The position numbers were made by a program, and so were the translations under genes. Below the pieces are notes generated by a model, which searched no databases, was not told the DNA's origin, and worked only from the letters and a program-made list of their open reading frames with translations. DNA of 47,682 bases, from NCBI GenBank assembly GCA_018648265.1, contig JABGRN010000037.1:1-47682 (forward strand), given 5' to 3'. Each line of letters begins with the position of its first letter. Position 1 is the first letter of the stretch. Of the stretch, positions 9,122-17,999 are shown one piece after another. The DNA is from Prolixibacteraceae bacterium (GTDB lineage: Bacteria; Bacteroidota; Bacteroidia; Bacteroidales; Prolixibacteraceae).

Positions 9122-9726
9122 GGCAAGATAATCTGTTTTAGGTTTTCGTATGTATTTTCGCAAACTGTAGCCAATTCATTTCGGGCAAACCATTTCACTT
9201 TTGTAATTCCTTCATCTAATTGTGGATTCCCATTTTCCGCTCCCCGATAATCCATTTCAAACCAAAAAGTTTCTTTGAATATCCATTTTCCATTTGATTC
9301 ATTGTAAGGCGATCTGTAAATATGAAAAGTGGCTGATAATTGTTTTACAATATTGTGTCCCAAAATCCCACATTCCTCTTCAACTTCACGGATTGCAGCT
9401 TCTTTTGCCGTTTCTCCCTTTTCTATTTTTCCTTTTGGTAAATCCCATTTTCCATTCCTGAAAATAAATAATAATCGATTTATTCTAATTACAACCCCAC
9501 CAGCAGCCCTAACAGAAATAAAGATTGAACGAAACAAATCAAAAAAAATATCCGGGCTTGAATGAACTAAAAACACTTCACTTTCGTCGCTTTCAACAAA
9601 CGAAACGAACCAATTTTTAAGCTCATCTAAACACAAATCGTTAAAGAAATAGCTTTTTTTATTTAATGTTATATTCGCAGGATCGGTAATAATTATCGCC
9701 CTTTCATTCAAAAAAACTTTATACAT
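9109..9726 (-). CDS. Nudix hydrolase
   Basis: This hydrolyses a nucleoside diphosphate linked to another moiety; the substrate cannot be told from sequence. The Nudix box GKIEKGETAKEAAIREVEEECGI at residues 99-121 fits GX5EX7REUXEEXGU exactly, so the metal-binding glutamates are intact. About 70 residues precede the Nudix fold and have no known match; they form a separate N-terminal region found in some Bacteroidota Nudix proteins. The gene is convergent with and overlaps the thioredoxin-like gene by 13 bp. It is divergent from pyrE, with only 32 bp between the starts, so the two promoters must be very compact. Confidence 0.92.
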   Translation of the reverse strand: MYKVFLNERAIIITDPANITLNKKSYFFNDLCLDELKNWFVSFVESDESEVFLVHSSPDIFFDLFRSIFISVRAAGGVVIRINRLLFIFRNGKWDLPKGKIEKGETAKEAAIREVEEECGILGHNIVKQLSATFHIYRSPYNESNGKWIFKETFWFEMDYRGAENGNPQLDEGITKVKWFARNELATVCENTYENLKQIILPYRD

Positions 9727-9758
9727 TTGCTTCGAATTTTAATCAACACAATCGAATT

Positions 9759-10391
9759 ATGGAATCAACTCAAATAGAAGTAATCAAACAATTATTACAA
9801 ATAAACACATTAAAAATCCAACCGTCAAATCCCTTTACCTGGGCTTCTGGCTGGAAATCGCCAATTTATTGCGATAACCGAAAAATTTTATCGTATCCAA
9901 AAACACGGGCGTTTATCTGCAACAAATTTGTTGAAGTAATAAAAGAAAAATACCCCGATGCTGAAGTAATTGCCGGGGTTGCAACCGGCGCAATTGCACA
10001 CGGTGTTTTGGTTGCTGAAAAACTGGGACTGCCATTCATTTATGTGCGTTCGAAACCAAAAGGGCACGGGCTGGAAAACCTGATTGAGGGCGACCTGAAA
10101 CCAGGGCAAAAAGTAGTGGTAATTGAAGATTTGATTTCAACCGGTGTCAGCAGTTTAAATGCAGCAGAAGCGATCAGTAATTTCGGCGGTCAAGTTTCAG
10201 GAATGGTTGCCATTTTTACTTATAATTTTCCCCTTGCCAAAGAAAATTTTCAAAAAGCAAATGTTGAATTATCAACACTCAGCCGTTACCAGGTTTTAAT
10301 CGACACAGCACTTGAAATGAACGAAATCACTAAAGACCAGGTAAATTCGTTGATGAAGTGGAGAGAAGACCCTGCCAATTGGGGAAAATAA
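9759..10391 (+). CDS. pyrE: Orotate phosphoribosyltransferase
   Basis: PyrE joins orotate to PRPP to give orotidine 5'-monophosphate in UMP synthesis. The PRPP-binding motif VVVIEDLISTGVSS lies at residues 119-132. The flexible-loop residues RSKPKGHG (97-104) and the early TWASGWKSPIYCDNRK block identify the enzyme within the type I phosphoribosyltransferases. Length is 210 aa, full size. The gene stands alone and ends in a strong intrinsic terminator. The DHOD-like gene further right (21707-22693) is not its obvious pathway partner; see that entry. Confidence 0.97.
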   Translation: MESTQIEVIKQLLQINTLKIQPSNPFTWASGWKSPIYCDNRKILSYPKTRAFICNKFVEVIKEKYPDAEVIAGVATGAIAHGVLVAEKLGLPFIYVRSKPKGHGLENLIEGDLKPGQKVVVIEDLISTGVSSLNAAEAISNFGGQVSGMVAIFTYNFPLAKENFQKANVELSTLSRYQVLIDTALEMNEITKDQVNSLMKWREDPANWGK

Positions 10392-10418
10392 TTTGTAAAA
10401 TTCGAATGACAAAATATC

Positions 10419-10442
10419 TCCCGCGTTTAGCGGGATTTTTTT
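10419..10442 (+). terminator. Intrinsic terminator of pyrE
   Basis: TCCCGC-GTTTA-GCGGGA forms a 6-bp GC-rich stem with a 5-nt loop (10419-10435), followed directly by seven Ts (10436-10442). It begins 28 nt after the pyrE stop codon. Confidence 0.9.
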
Positions 10443-10458
10443 CAATATAATTTAAAAC

Positions 10459-10908
10459 ATGAGTTTAAACAAATACACCAGCGAAGTAAAATATATCGAG
10501 CAAAACGAGCAAGTTGTTTTTAACTATCTTTCAAATTTTGAAAACCTGGCAACATATTTAAACTCCGGGTTAATCGAAAAAATTACAAAACAGGTTCCAA
10601 ATATAAAAATTACCAATTTTGAATCCGATCGCGACTCTTGCAAATTTAACATTACAAGTCTGGGATTGGCAGAACTCAAAATTGTAAAACGTGATCCTTT
10701 TAAAACAATCAAAATTGAAAGCTCCGGTGGGCTGCCACTGAGTTTTACATTTTGGATCCAGCTTATTCCGGTTGATAATTTTAAAACCAAAATGCGTTTA
10801 ACATTACATGCCGAAATGAGCATGATGATTAAAATGATGGCCGGCAACAAACTGGAAGAAGGGATTAATAAACTTGCCGATACACTTTCTAAACTTCCAT
10901 ACCAATAA
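10459..10908 (+). CDS. SRPBCC (START-like) family protein
   Basis: This is a small 149-aa cytoplasmic protein without membrane segments. Its pattern, an N-terminal strand followed by NYLSNFENLATYLN, then alternating strands ending in a long C-terminal helix (MIKMMAGNKLEEGINKLADTLSKLPY), fits the helix-grip SRPBCC/polyketide-cyclase-like fold that binds hydrophobic ligands. No catalytic residues are recognisable and the ligand is unknown. It sits just past the pyrE terminator, so it should have its own promoter. Confidence 0.7.
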   Translation: MSLNKYTSEVKYIEQNEQVVFNYLSNFENLATYLNSGLIEKITKQVPNIKITNFESDRDSCKFNITSLGLAELKIVKRDPFKTIKIESSGGLPLSFTFWIQLIPVDNFKTKMRLTLHAEMSMMIKMMAGNKLEEGINKLADTLSKLPYQ

Positions 10909-11013
10909 TTAAGAGTGATCAGTGATCAGTATTCAGTAACCAGAAAAAAGCAAACAGTTTTCAACTATCAAAAAAGTGAGTTTGAGGCTTGAAACTTATA
11001 GCTCGTAGCTTTT

Positions 11014-11760
11014 TTAAATCACAAATTCTACTTCTTTAAAAAGGTAACTGTTAATATTGCCTATCCGATCTTCCAACAAAAGCTGGCCAAATTCTCCAAT
11101 ACCGGAAATCCGGGCTTCAAATTTTTGATCGTCTTTTTTAAACCAGGTCCATTTATTTCTTCGAAACAAATTCGAAAAATAACGATTGTCAATTTCATCA
11201 AATTTACCGAGTTCTAATTTCTCGTACCATTTGAAAATATTTTCGGTTAAAACAGTAGCAACTTGTTCATCTGAGTAATCTTTGCCAGTATAATATTTTA
11301 ATGAAACCGGATTAGGGGCATCGGAATTAAATTTCAACTGATTCAGGTTTAACCCAATCCCAACAATGACTGAATATAAAAAATCGCCTTTTACCGAATT
11401 CTCGATTAAAATACCCGCTACTTTTTTATCATAAACATATAAATCGTTTGGCCATTTAATGGATACACCTTCAAGCTCATTTTTCAAAAAATCGACTAAA
11501 GCCAGACTTATTACTTTCGAAATCAGAAACTGTTTTCCTGCCTGTAGAAACCTGGGAAATAAAACAATACTTGCTAAAAGGTTTTTTCCAGGCTCGCTTT
11601 CCCATTGATTATTTTGTTGTCCCCTACCCTGTTTCTGATACCGTGCCAAAACGACAGTACCCTCTTCTGCCGCTTTAGACAGAATTAGGTGGTTGGCATA
11701 GTTGTTGGTAGATTCCACCTCGTTCAAAACAATACTATCTTTGGCAAATTTTTTCATCAT
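11014..11760 (-). CDS. birA: Biotin--[acetyl-CoA-carboxylase] ligase
   Basis: BirA activates biotin as biotinoyl-AMP and attaches it to the carboxyl-carrier protein. Motifs present: the biotin/AMP loop GRGQQNNQW (residues 46-53), IKWPNDLYV (101-109), and KVAGILIE (113-120) with the lysine that contacts biotin. At 248 aa it lacks the N-terminal winged-helix domain of E. coli BirA, so it is a monofunctional ligase and not a repressor. Two adjacent ATGs (11760, 11757) begin the frame. It is divergent from rsfS across 159 bp. Confidence 0.95.
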   Translation of the reverse strand: MMKKFAKDSIVLNEVESTNNYANHLILSKAAEEGTVVLARYQKQGRGQQNNQWESEPGKNLLASIVLFPRFLQAGKQFLISKVISLALVDFLKNELEGVSIKWPNDLYVYDKKVAGILIENSVKGDFLYSVIVGIGLNLNQLKFNSDAPNPVSLKYYTGKDYSDEQVATVLTENIFKWYEKLELGKFDEIDNRYFSNLFRRNKWTWFKKDDQKFEARISGIGEFGQLLLEDRIGNINSYLFKEVEFVI

Positions 11761-11893
11761 AAAAACAATTGAGCATAGTTAAACTATTTTACTGAAAGTT
11801 GGTTTTATAAACACAAGCGGTTCACCAAAACAATTTTAGACAGAAAAACTAAGAAAACGAAAAGTACAAAAAATGTAAATAAGTCAAAAAGCT

Positions 11894-11901
11894 TATCTTT
11901 G
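11894..11901 (+). promoter_or_regulatory. -7 promoter box of the rsfS-ftsH operon
   Basis: TATCTTTG (11894-11901) matches the Bacteroidota TAnnTTTG box and lies 18 nt before the rsfS ATG. The -33 side is AT-rich without a clean TTTG. Confidence 0.55.
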
Positions 11902-11919
11902 CAGGGTTAACAAAAATAT

Positions 11920-12291
11920 ATGACAAGTAAGGAAGAATTATCAGAAAAAACGATAGAAGCAATTCTCGAAGGGATTAAGAGGATTAAGGGGAAAGACATT
12001 ACACTAATCGACTTAAATACAGTACATCACACCGAATGTGGATATTTTGTTATTTGCCATGCAAATTCTAATACTCAAGTAAATGCAATTGCTCATTCGG
12101 TTGAAGAAACGGTTAAGGAATTTACAAACGAAACTCCCTGGCATCGGGACGGATATAAAAATGCTATCTGGATTTTATTAGATTACGGCGACATAATGGT
12201 CCATGTTTTTCAGGAAGAAGGCAGAAATTTTTACAATCTGGAAGGCCTTTGGGCTGATGCTAAAATAACAAAAATTGAAGCAGAAAATTAG
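11920..12291 (+). CDS. rsfS: Ribosome silencing factor
   Basis: RsfS binds ribosomal protein uL14 on the 50S subunit and blocks joining to the 30S, lowering translation when nutrients are short. The 123-aa protein shows the family pattern: an N-terminal helix, GKDITLIDLNTVHHTECGYFVICHANSNTQVNAIA, then WHRDGYKNAIWILLDYGDIMVHVFQEEGRNFYNLEGLWADA. The WILLDYGDIMVHVF and FYNLEGLW strings are diagnostic. It lies 9 nt before ftsH on the same strand, an arrangement I associate with Bacteroidota, and is probably co-transcribed with it. Confidence 0.96.
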   Translation: MTSKEELSEKTIEAILEGIKRIKGKDITLIDLNTVHHTECGYFVICHANSNTQVNAIAHSVEETVKEFTNETPWHRDGYKNAIWILLDYGDIMVHVFQEEGRNFYNLEGLWADAKITKIEAEN

Positions 12292-12300
12292 AACGAAACC

Positions 12301-14391
12301 ATGACAGAAAAAGATAACAAAAATAACCAAAACAAACAGAACAACCCTTTCGAATTTTTTAACAACAATAAAAAAGGGGATGGTAAAAACCCGAAATTTA
12401 ATGCCTACTGGATTTATGGTATTGTTGCGGTAATTTTTATAGTTGTACAATTTTATTTTAGCAACAGCCGCGGACCAGTAGAAACGAACTGGAGCAATGT
12501 AAAATCGACAATGTTGGTAAGTCAGGACATCGAAAAGATTGTTGTTGTTAACGAGAAACATGCCCACATTTATATTAAAAAAGACAGGCTAAATAAATAC
12601 GAACAGGAATTTAGCGGGAATTTCTCAAAACCATCAGATGTGGGGCCACATTTTACGTTTAATATTGGATCGGTTGAAACATTTGAACGTAATTTACACG
12701 AAGCCCAACAAGGTGTTTTAGAAGAAGTTCTTCCAGAATATAAAGAAGAGCGAAACTGGGCAGGGGAAATTTTGTGGACAATTGGACCATTTGCATTGAT
12801 TATTTTGCTTTGGTGGTGGATATTCAGGAGGATGAGTAAAGGTGGTGCCGGTGGAGGCGCCGGTGGAATTTTTAATGTTGGGAAATCGCAAGCTAAAATC
12901 TTTGATAAAGACCAGAAAGTATCAACCAATTTTAAAGATGTCGCCGGTCTGGCCGAAGCAAAACAGGAAGTAGAGGAAATTGTTGAATTTCTAAGAAGCC
13001 CGGGGAAATATACAAAACTTGGAGGTAAAATTCCAAAAGGTGCACTGCTTGTTGGACCTCCCGGAACAGGAAAAACTTTGTTGGCAAAAGCTGTTGCCGG
13101 CGAAGCGAATGTTCCGTTTTTTTCCATGTCGGGATCCGATTTTGTTGAAATGTTTGTAGGTGTTGGTGCATCCAGAGTACGCGACCTTTTTAAACAAGCA
13201 AAAGAAAAAGCTCCCTGTATTGTTTTCATCGACGAGATTGATGCAATTGGAAGAGCAAGGGGAAAAAATCCTAATATGGGCTCAAACGATGAACGGGAAA
13301 ATACATTGAACCAACTACTTACCGAAATGGATGGTTTTGATACAAACACCGGGGTAATTATTTTGGCAGCTACCAACCGGGCAGATATCCTTGACCGTGC
13401 ATTAATGCGAGCCGGTCGTTTCGACAGGCAAATTCATGTTGAATTACCCGACCTGAATGAACGCGGCGAAATCTTCAATGTTCATTTGAGACCATTAAAA
13501 TTAGACGAAAAATTAAAAGTAGAATTCCTCGCCAGGCAAACTCCTGGTTTTTCGGGTGCCGACATTGCCAATGTTTGTAACGAAGCAGCTTTAATTGCAG
13601 CTCGTAAAAACAGAGAAGCAGTTGGAAAACAAGATTTCCTTGATGCAGTTGACCGGATTGTCGGAGGATTGGAAAAGAAAAATAAAATAATCTCACTCGA
13701 AGAAAAGAAAACAATAGCTTTCCACGAAGCCGGACATGCAACGATTAGCTGGCTTCTTGAACACGCTCACCCGCTGGTAAAAGTTACAATTGTTCCTCGC
13801 GGAAAAGCGCTGGGTGCAGCCTGGTATTTACCCGAAGAACGTTCGATTACTACAAAAGAACAGTTGCTTGATGAAATGTGTTCTGCCCTGGGCGGAAGAG
13901 CTGCTGAGCAACTAATTTTCAAAAAAATATCATCGGGTGCGCAAAACGATTTAGAAAAAATTACCAAGCAAGCGTATGCAATGGTCAGCATTTTTGGAAT
14001 GAGCGAAAAGGTAGGAAATGTAAGTTACTACGATTCATCGGGGCAATCCGATTATTCGTTTACCAAACCTTACAGCGAAAAAACTGCTGAACTGATCGAC
14101 GAAGAGGTTAAAATTATTATCGACGAACAATATGAACGTGCTATTCAAATTTTATCAGAAAAAGCGAAAGATCACGGTAAACTGGCAAACATGCTTTTAG
14201 AAAGAGAAGTGATTTTTAGCGAAGATTTAGAAGAAATTTTCGGGAAACGCCCCTGGGACAAAAAACATGAAATACCCGACAATGGGAACAATGACACTGA
14301 AGAAAAAAAAGATGAAGTAAAACCAGAAGTTGTTAATTCCTCAGAAAAAATGGAAAAGAAAGATTCTGAGAATGAAATAAAATCAGCTTAA
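12301..14391 (+). CDS. ftsH: ATP-dependent zinc metalloprotease FtsH
   Basis: FtsH is a membrane-anchored hexameric AAA+ protease that degrades misfolded membrane proteins and selected regulators. Order: Asn/Lys-rich cytoplasmic start, TM1 (about 37-55), a periplasmic FtsH-ext region, TM2 (about 157-175), the AAA+ module with Walker A GPPGTGKT (252-259), Walker [12 protein letters not shown] (307-317) and the arginine-finger region [11 protein letters not shown] (366-376), then the M41 peptidase with HEAGH (475-479). Length is 696 aa. The last 50 residues are a charged, low-complexity tail rich in Glu and Lys. A LUD-domain gene starts 1 nt after the stop. Confidence 0.98.
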   Translation: MTEKDNKNNQNKQNNPFEFFNNNKKGDGKNPKFNAYWIYGIVAVIFIVVQFYFSNSRGPVETNWSNVKSTMLVSQDIEKIVVVNEKHAHIYIKKDRLNKYEQEFSGNFSKPSDVGPHFTFNIGSVETFERNLHEAQQGVLEEVLPEYKEERNWAGEILWTIGPFALIILLWWWIFRRMSKGGAGGGAGGIFNVGKSQAKIFDKDQKVSTNFKDVAGLAEAKQEVEEIVEFLRSPGKYTKLGGKIPKGALLVGPPGTGKTLLAKAVAGEANVPFFSMSGSDFVEMFVGVGASRVRDLFKQAKEKAPCIVFIDEIDAIGRARGKNPNMGSNDERENTLNQLLTEMDGFDTNTGVIILAATNRADILDRALMRAGRFDRQIHVELPDLNERGEIFNVHLRPLKLDEKLKVEFLARQTPGFSGADIANVCNEAALIAARKNREAVGKQDFLDAVDRIVGGLEKKNKIISLEEKKTIAFHEAGHATISWLLEHAHPLVKVTIVPRGKALGAAWYLPEERSITTKEQLLDEMCSALGGRAAEQLIFKKISSGAQNDLEKITKQAYAMVSIFGMSEKVGNVSYYDSSGQSDYSFTKPYSEKTAELIDEEVKIIIDEQYERAIQILSEKAKDHGKLANMLLEREVIFSEDLEEIFGKRPWDKKHEIPDNGNNDTEEKKDEVKPEVVNSSEKMEKKDSENEIKSA

Positions 14392-14392
14392 A

Positions 14393-15007
14393 ATGAAATC
14401 GGCGAGGCAGGAAATACTGGATAAATTAAAAAATGCAGTTACATCTGTGCCGGAAATGCCCGATTTCGATGCTCCCGTTTACCATCCAATTGAAGGGCCA
14501 CTTGAACTAGCTTTTAAAAAAAATCTGGAAATTGTAAACGGGAGTGTTCATTTATTTAAATCAGAAAAAGACCTTTTTAACAATCTTAGTCAATTTCTTT
14601 CTTCAAACAATAAAGAAAATATTTGCTGCAACGAAATTGAAATTCAAAATCAACTGCAAAAATTTCAAGTCCCTTTTTCTAATTGCCCTGAATTACCAAA
14701 AGATATTGAAATTGGAATTACAAGTTGTGAATTTCTAATTGCACACACCGGTTCGGTAATGGTAAGTTCAGCCCAAAAAGGTGGACGACAAATGTTTATT
14801 TATCCACCAGTTCACGTTGTAATTGCCCATAAAAATCAATTAACCGATTTTCTGGAAAGTGCCTACCGTGGAATTCAGGAAAAATATAAAGAAAACCTGC
14901 CTTCGCAAATAACACTAATTACTGGCCCGAGCCGAACTGCCGACATTGAAAAAACCTTGATTTTAGGGGCGCACGGGCCAAAAGAACTTCACGTATTTTT
15001 AGTTTAG
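14393..15007 (+). CDS. LUD-domain (LutC/YkgG-like) protein
   Basis: This 204-aa protein belongs to the LUD (lactate utilisation) domain family. The diagnostic parts are the acidic early block PLELAFKKNLEIVNG, the central GITSCEFLIAHTGSVMVSSAQKGGRQMFIYPPVHVVIA, and the C-terminal ITGPSRTADIEKTLILGAHGPKELHVFLV. LutC works with LutA and LutB in L-lactate oxidation. Neither partner is nearby; the gene instead follows ftsH by 1 nt, so its job here is uncertain and could be a housekeeping one. Confidence 0.88.
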   Translation: MKSARQEILDKLKNAVTSVPEMPDFDAPVYHPIEGPLELAFKKNLEIVNGSVHLFKSEKDLFNNLSQFLSSNNKENICCNEIEIQNQLQKFQVPFSNCPELPKDIEIGITSCEFLIAHTGSVMVSSAQKGGRQMFIYPPVHVVIAHKNQLTDFLESAYRGIQEKYKENLPSQITLITGPSRTADIEKTLILGAHGPKELHVFLV

Positions 15008-15180
15008 GTTTTGTGCAAATTCTTTAACAATCATTGTCGATAAAAATTACTATCGATTGTGTATTTCTAAACCTTCAATTCAGAAATGAAGGATTGAAAG
15101 AAAAAAAACTGTCAATTCACCCAATTCCAAATCAATTTCTGAAGTGAAAACCTGAACACTTTTTAAATTTGATTTCTGCC

Positions 15181-15202
15181 TTGACTTTATTTTTTACCTT
15201 TA
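15181..15202 (+). promoter_or_regulatory. Promoter of the DUF2007-cdsA-psd operon
   Basis: TTG at 15181-15183 and TACCTTTA at 15195-15202 approximate the -33 and -7 boxes. The -7 box ends only 4 nt before the ATG at 15207, so the transcript would be nearly leaderless. The spacing is on the short side. Confidence 0.4.
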
Positions 15203-15206
15203 CGCG

Positions 15207-15413
15207 ATGGAAAAAGGATGGATAGAAATATTTATGACCTCACACGAATATAAAGCCGAAATTGCAAGGGAACTTTTGGAAAATGAAGGAATAAAAGTAG
15301 TTGTTTTAAACCAACACGATTCAGCATATCAGACATTTGGCGAATTTATTATTTATGTTGCCCAAGAAAACAAAACACGTTCCATTGAACTTTTAAAAGA
15401 ATTAAAAAATTGA
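15207..15413 (+). CDS. DUF2007-family small protein
   Basis: This 68-aa cytoplasmic protein is a putative signal-transducing protein of the DUF2007 type. The pattern is clear: an aromatic strand (WIEIFMTSHEYKAEIARELLENEGIKVVVLN), a DSAYQTFGEF turn, a second strand IIYVAQEN and a final helix. The fold is ferredoxin-like and resembles PII-type regulatory domains; no biochemical role is established. Its TGA stop overlaps the TTG start of cdsA (TTGA), so translation of the two is probably coupled. Confidence 0.85.
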   Translation: MEKGWIEIFMTSHEYKAEIARELLENEGIKVVVLNQHDSAYQTFGEFIIYVAQENKTRSIELLKELKN

Positions 15414-16237
15414 AAGACTTATTAAAAAGGTTACTTTCCGGAGTTGCAATCGTAACGGTTATTCTGTCGGGAACTTTAATTCACCCCTTTGTATTCGCCA
15501 TTATTTTTGCTTCATTATTGTTTTTCACCCTACTCGAATTTTATAGATTGGTTGAAGTCGCTGGATATTCACCACAAAAAAAAGTAGGTTTATCATTAGG
15601 GTTACTACTTTTTGTAATATGTTTTAGTGCAGTTTATGGAATTATACCTATCCGTTTTTGCCTGCTTTTTATTCCGTTTCTAATACTTATTCTTCTTTTC
15701 AACGTAATAAATAAAAATACTGAAACAATAAAAAACAGTGCCGTCACACTTACCGGGTTTGTTTATGTTGTGGTTCCTTTTAGTTTACTAAATTTTATTG
15801 TCTATCCTGGTTTTTCAGGCAACTCTGAGTTTTATCCCTGGATTTTAGCAGGTATATTTTTCATTATTTGGATATACGATTCGCTGGCTTACGTAGCAGG
15901 TTCAATGTTTGGAAAGCACAAAATGGCTAAAAATATTTCGCCAAAAAAATCGTGGGAAGGATTAATTGGCGGAGCCATTTTTGCAATAATAATGGGAATC
16001 CTAAATGCTGTGCTTTTTCAGGAAATAAGTATGTTAAGTTGGGTAGTAATTGCCATTATTGTAGTTTTGTTTGGCACTTTCGGCGATTTGTTCGAATCAA
16101 AATTGAAACGCAATCTTGGGATTAAAGACTCTGGCAAAATTTTACCCGGGCATGGAGGTTTTCTCGACCGTTTCGACAGCTTTCTATTTGCTGTTCCCGT
16201 AATTTATGTGTGGTTAATTTTATCGTTAAATATTTAA
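15410..16237 (+). CDS. cdsA: Phosphatidate cytidylyltransferase
   Basis: CdsA makes CDP-diacylglycerol from phosphatidic acid and CTP at the inner membrane. The family signature SKLKRNLGIKDSG plus PGHGGFLDRFD (residues 230-256) is intact and several hydrophobic segments fill the N-terminal two thirds. Length is 275 aa. The start codon is TTG, fused to the upstream stop (TTGA at 15410-15413); no ATG alternative precedes the first membrane segment. It leads a lipid-synthesis row of cdsA, psd and pssA, which together give phosphatidylethanolamine. Confidence 0.95.
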   Translation: MKDLLKRLLSGVAIVTVILSGTLIHPFVFAIIFASLLFFTLLEFYRLVEVAGYSPQKKVGLSLGLLLFVICFSAVYGIIPIRFCLLFIPFLILILLFNVINKNTETIKNSAVTLTGFVYVVVPFSLLNFIVYPGFSGNSEFYPWILAGIFFIIWIYDSLAYVAGSMFGKHKMAKNISPKKSWEGLIGGAIFAIIMGILNAVLFQEISMLSWVVIAIIVVLFGTFGDLFESKLKRNLGIKDSGKILPGHGGFLDRFDSFLFAVPVIYVWLILSLNI

Positions 16238-16241
16238 AATA

Positions 16242-16895
16242 ATGACTATTCACAAAGAAGGTTTTAAAATAATCCCAATCGCATTTTTCTTTTTGGCTTT
16301 ATTAGATGCAATTATTTACATCTCATTAAAACAGTTTTTGATTTTCTATTTTTTAATGGCGGCATCACTTGTATTGGCTGGGCTGGTGGTTTACTTTTTC
16401 AGGGTTCCAAATCGTGAAATAAATATAAATGAAAACCATATTTTATCTCCTGCCGATGGAAAAGTTGTAGTTATTAATAAAGTTTTTGAAAAAGAATATT
16501 TTAAAGATGAACGAATACAGGTTTCCATTTTTATGTCGCCTTTAAATGTGCATCAAAACCGTGCTCCAATTGGCGGAGAAATTTCATACATAAAACATTT
16601 TCCGGGTGCTTTTTATCCGGCTTACGTTGAAAAATCATCTGAATTAAACGAGCGCTGCTCAACCGTTTTTAAATTGAATAATGGAACAGAAGTTTTATCG
16701 AGGCAGATTGCCGGAACTGTTGCAAGACGTATTTGCAATTACAAAAACCCGGGCGATTTAATTGAACAAGGCGATGAATATGGTTTTATTCGTTTTGGTT
16801 CGCGAGTTGACCTGTTTTTACCTCTTAATGCAAAAGTAGCTGTTAAGTTGGATGAGAAACCTGTAGGTGGAAAAACCATAATTGCAACTTTTTAA
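16242..16895 (+). CDS. psd: Phosphatidylserine decarboxylase, short form
   Basis: Psd decarboxylates phosphatidylserine to phosphatidylethanolamine using a pyruvoyl group made by self-cleavage. Two hydrophobic segments (about 11-28 and 33-52) are followed by the catalytic domain with LSPADGKV (69-76), SPLNVHQNRAPIGG (99-112) and the cleavage site FGSRVD, in which Gly186-Ser187 is the processed bond. The GS motif in this 217-aa form replaces the LGST motif of long Psd enzymes. It starts 4 nt after cdsA and precedes pssA. Confidence 0.95.
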   Translation: MTIHKEGFKIIPIAFFFLALLDAIIYISLKQFLIFYFLMAASLVLAGLVVYFFRVPNREININENHILSPADGKVVVINKVFEKEYFKDERIQVSIFMSPLNVHQNRAPIGGEISYIKHFPGAFYPAYVEKSSELNERCSTVFKLNNGTEVLSRQIAGTVARRICNYKNPGDLIEQGDEYGFIRFGSRVDLFLPLNAKVAVKLDEKPVGGKTIIATF

Positions 16896-17007
16896 ATACC
16901 ACAAAAAATCAACCAGGTGAAAAAGAATAACACAATAGGCACATAGATCACAATAGAGATAAGAACTAATGTGACTTACTGTGTCTAAGTGGTTTACGAA
17001 ATAATAA

Positions 17008-17754
17008 ATGAAAAAGATTATAGCTCAAGTTCCAAATTTTATTACTTCCCTAAATATTGTTATGGGAACACTGGCAACTTTTTTTGCCATTGATGGACAT
17101 TTAATTTGGGCAGGAATTTTTATTGTAGTTGCATCTCTTCTCGACTTTTTAGATGGATTTGCAGCACGGCTTTTAAATGCCTATTCGGAAGTTGGTAAAC
17201 AGTTAGATTCTCTGGCAGACATTGTTTCTTTTGGTGTTGCGCCCGGAGCGATTCTTTTTACTTTGTTAGAATTTTCGTTGTTCGACAAAAACCAGGCGAT
17301 TTACGAAATATCTGCGCAGTGGTACGAGTGGCTAATATTATTCTCGGCATTTCTAATTCCGGTATTTGGAGCCATAAGATTAGCGAAATTTAATACTTCT
17401 CAAAACGAAGAACCTTTCTTCCGGGGATTACCAATTCCAGCCAATGGTTTACTTTGGGCTTCGTTCGGATTAATGCTTGAATTTCCTCAACATCAGGAAT
17501 TGTTCAGGATACTCTTTTCCACAAAAAACCTGCTCATCCTCGCCATTTTTATTTCTGGCTTAATGGTAATTAATCTGCCAATGTTTTCATTAAAAGTGAA
17601 ATCTTTAAAATTTGAGGAGAATTGGTACCGTTATGTTTTTTTACTGATAGTAATATTCCTGCTTTCATTTTTTACTATTTATGGTTTAGCACTTTCCATT
17701 TTCACTTATATTGTTCTAAACACAGTTTTTTATCTTTTTAAAGTGAAATATTAA
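17008..17754 (+). CDS. pssA: CDP-diacylglycerol--serine O-phosphatidyltransferase
   Basis: PssA condenses CDP-diacylglycerol with serine to give phosphatidylserine, the substrate of Psd. The CDP-alcohol phosphotransferase motif D-X2-DG-X2-AR-X8-G-X3-D-X3-D is complete (D46, D49, G50, A53, R54, G63, D67, D71). Length is 248 aa with about eight hydrophobic segments, the Gram-positive/archaeal-type membrane PssA and not the soluble E. coli form. The 112-bp gap from psd contains a low-complexity text-like sequence (CACATAGATCACAATAGAG), so pssA may have its own transcript. Confidence 0.95.
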   Translation: MKKIIAQVPNFITSLNIVMGTLATFFAIDGHLIWAGIFIVVASLLDFLDGFAARLLNAYSEVGKQLDSLADIVSFGVAPGAILFTLLEFSLFDKNQAIYEISAQWYEWLILFSAFLIPVFGAIRLAKFNTSQNEEPFFRGLPIPANGLLWASFGLMLEFPQHQELFRILFSTKNLLILAIFISGLMVINLPMFSLKVKSLKFEENWYRYVFLLIVIFLLSFFTIYGLALSIFTYIVLNTVFYLFKVKY

Positions 17755-17808
17755 TCCGATTCCAAAACTTTTATTTTAAAATTGTCCGGAAAAAATTCAA
17801 CAATAAAA

Positions 17809-17899
17809 AAGCCCCTGAAAAACTGAAGATAAAATTTTCCCAAGGGAAAAATTTCAATACGCCATGACAAATTTTGTATTCTTCGAATTTCAGGGGCTT
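17809..17899. terminator. Long inverted repeat between pssA and the sigma-54 activator, terminator-like
   Basis: A perfect 12-bp inverted repeat (AAGCCCCTGAAA at 17809-17820, TTTCAGGGGCTT at 17888-17899) encloses about 67 nt. Inside are matching GAAG/CTTC blocks and a small hairpin around TTTTCCC-AA-GGGAAAA. On the minus strand the outer stem runs into a T-rich stretch (CTTTTTTATTG), so it can end transcripts from the regulator gene; on the plus strand it follows pssA. The large structured loop is more than an ordinary terminator needs. Confidence 0.6.
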
Positions 17900-17999
17900 A
17901 TTTTAAAACACTGATTAACAAAAAATGTTCTCATTCAGGAACATTTGTATAAATGCAACATTTAAAAATAGAATAAATACTTATATTCTGAGACAGAAA

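Noticed and set aside
12570-13376. 268-codon open frame antisense to ftsH
   Set aside because: It lies wholly opposite the conserved AAA+ region of ftsH, has no recognisable domain and is Ser/Pro-rich in the way typical of shadow frames.
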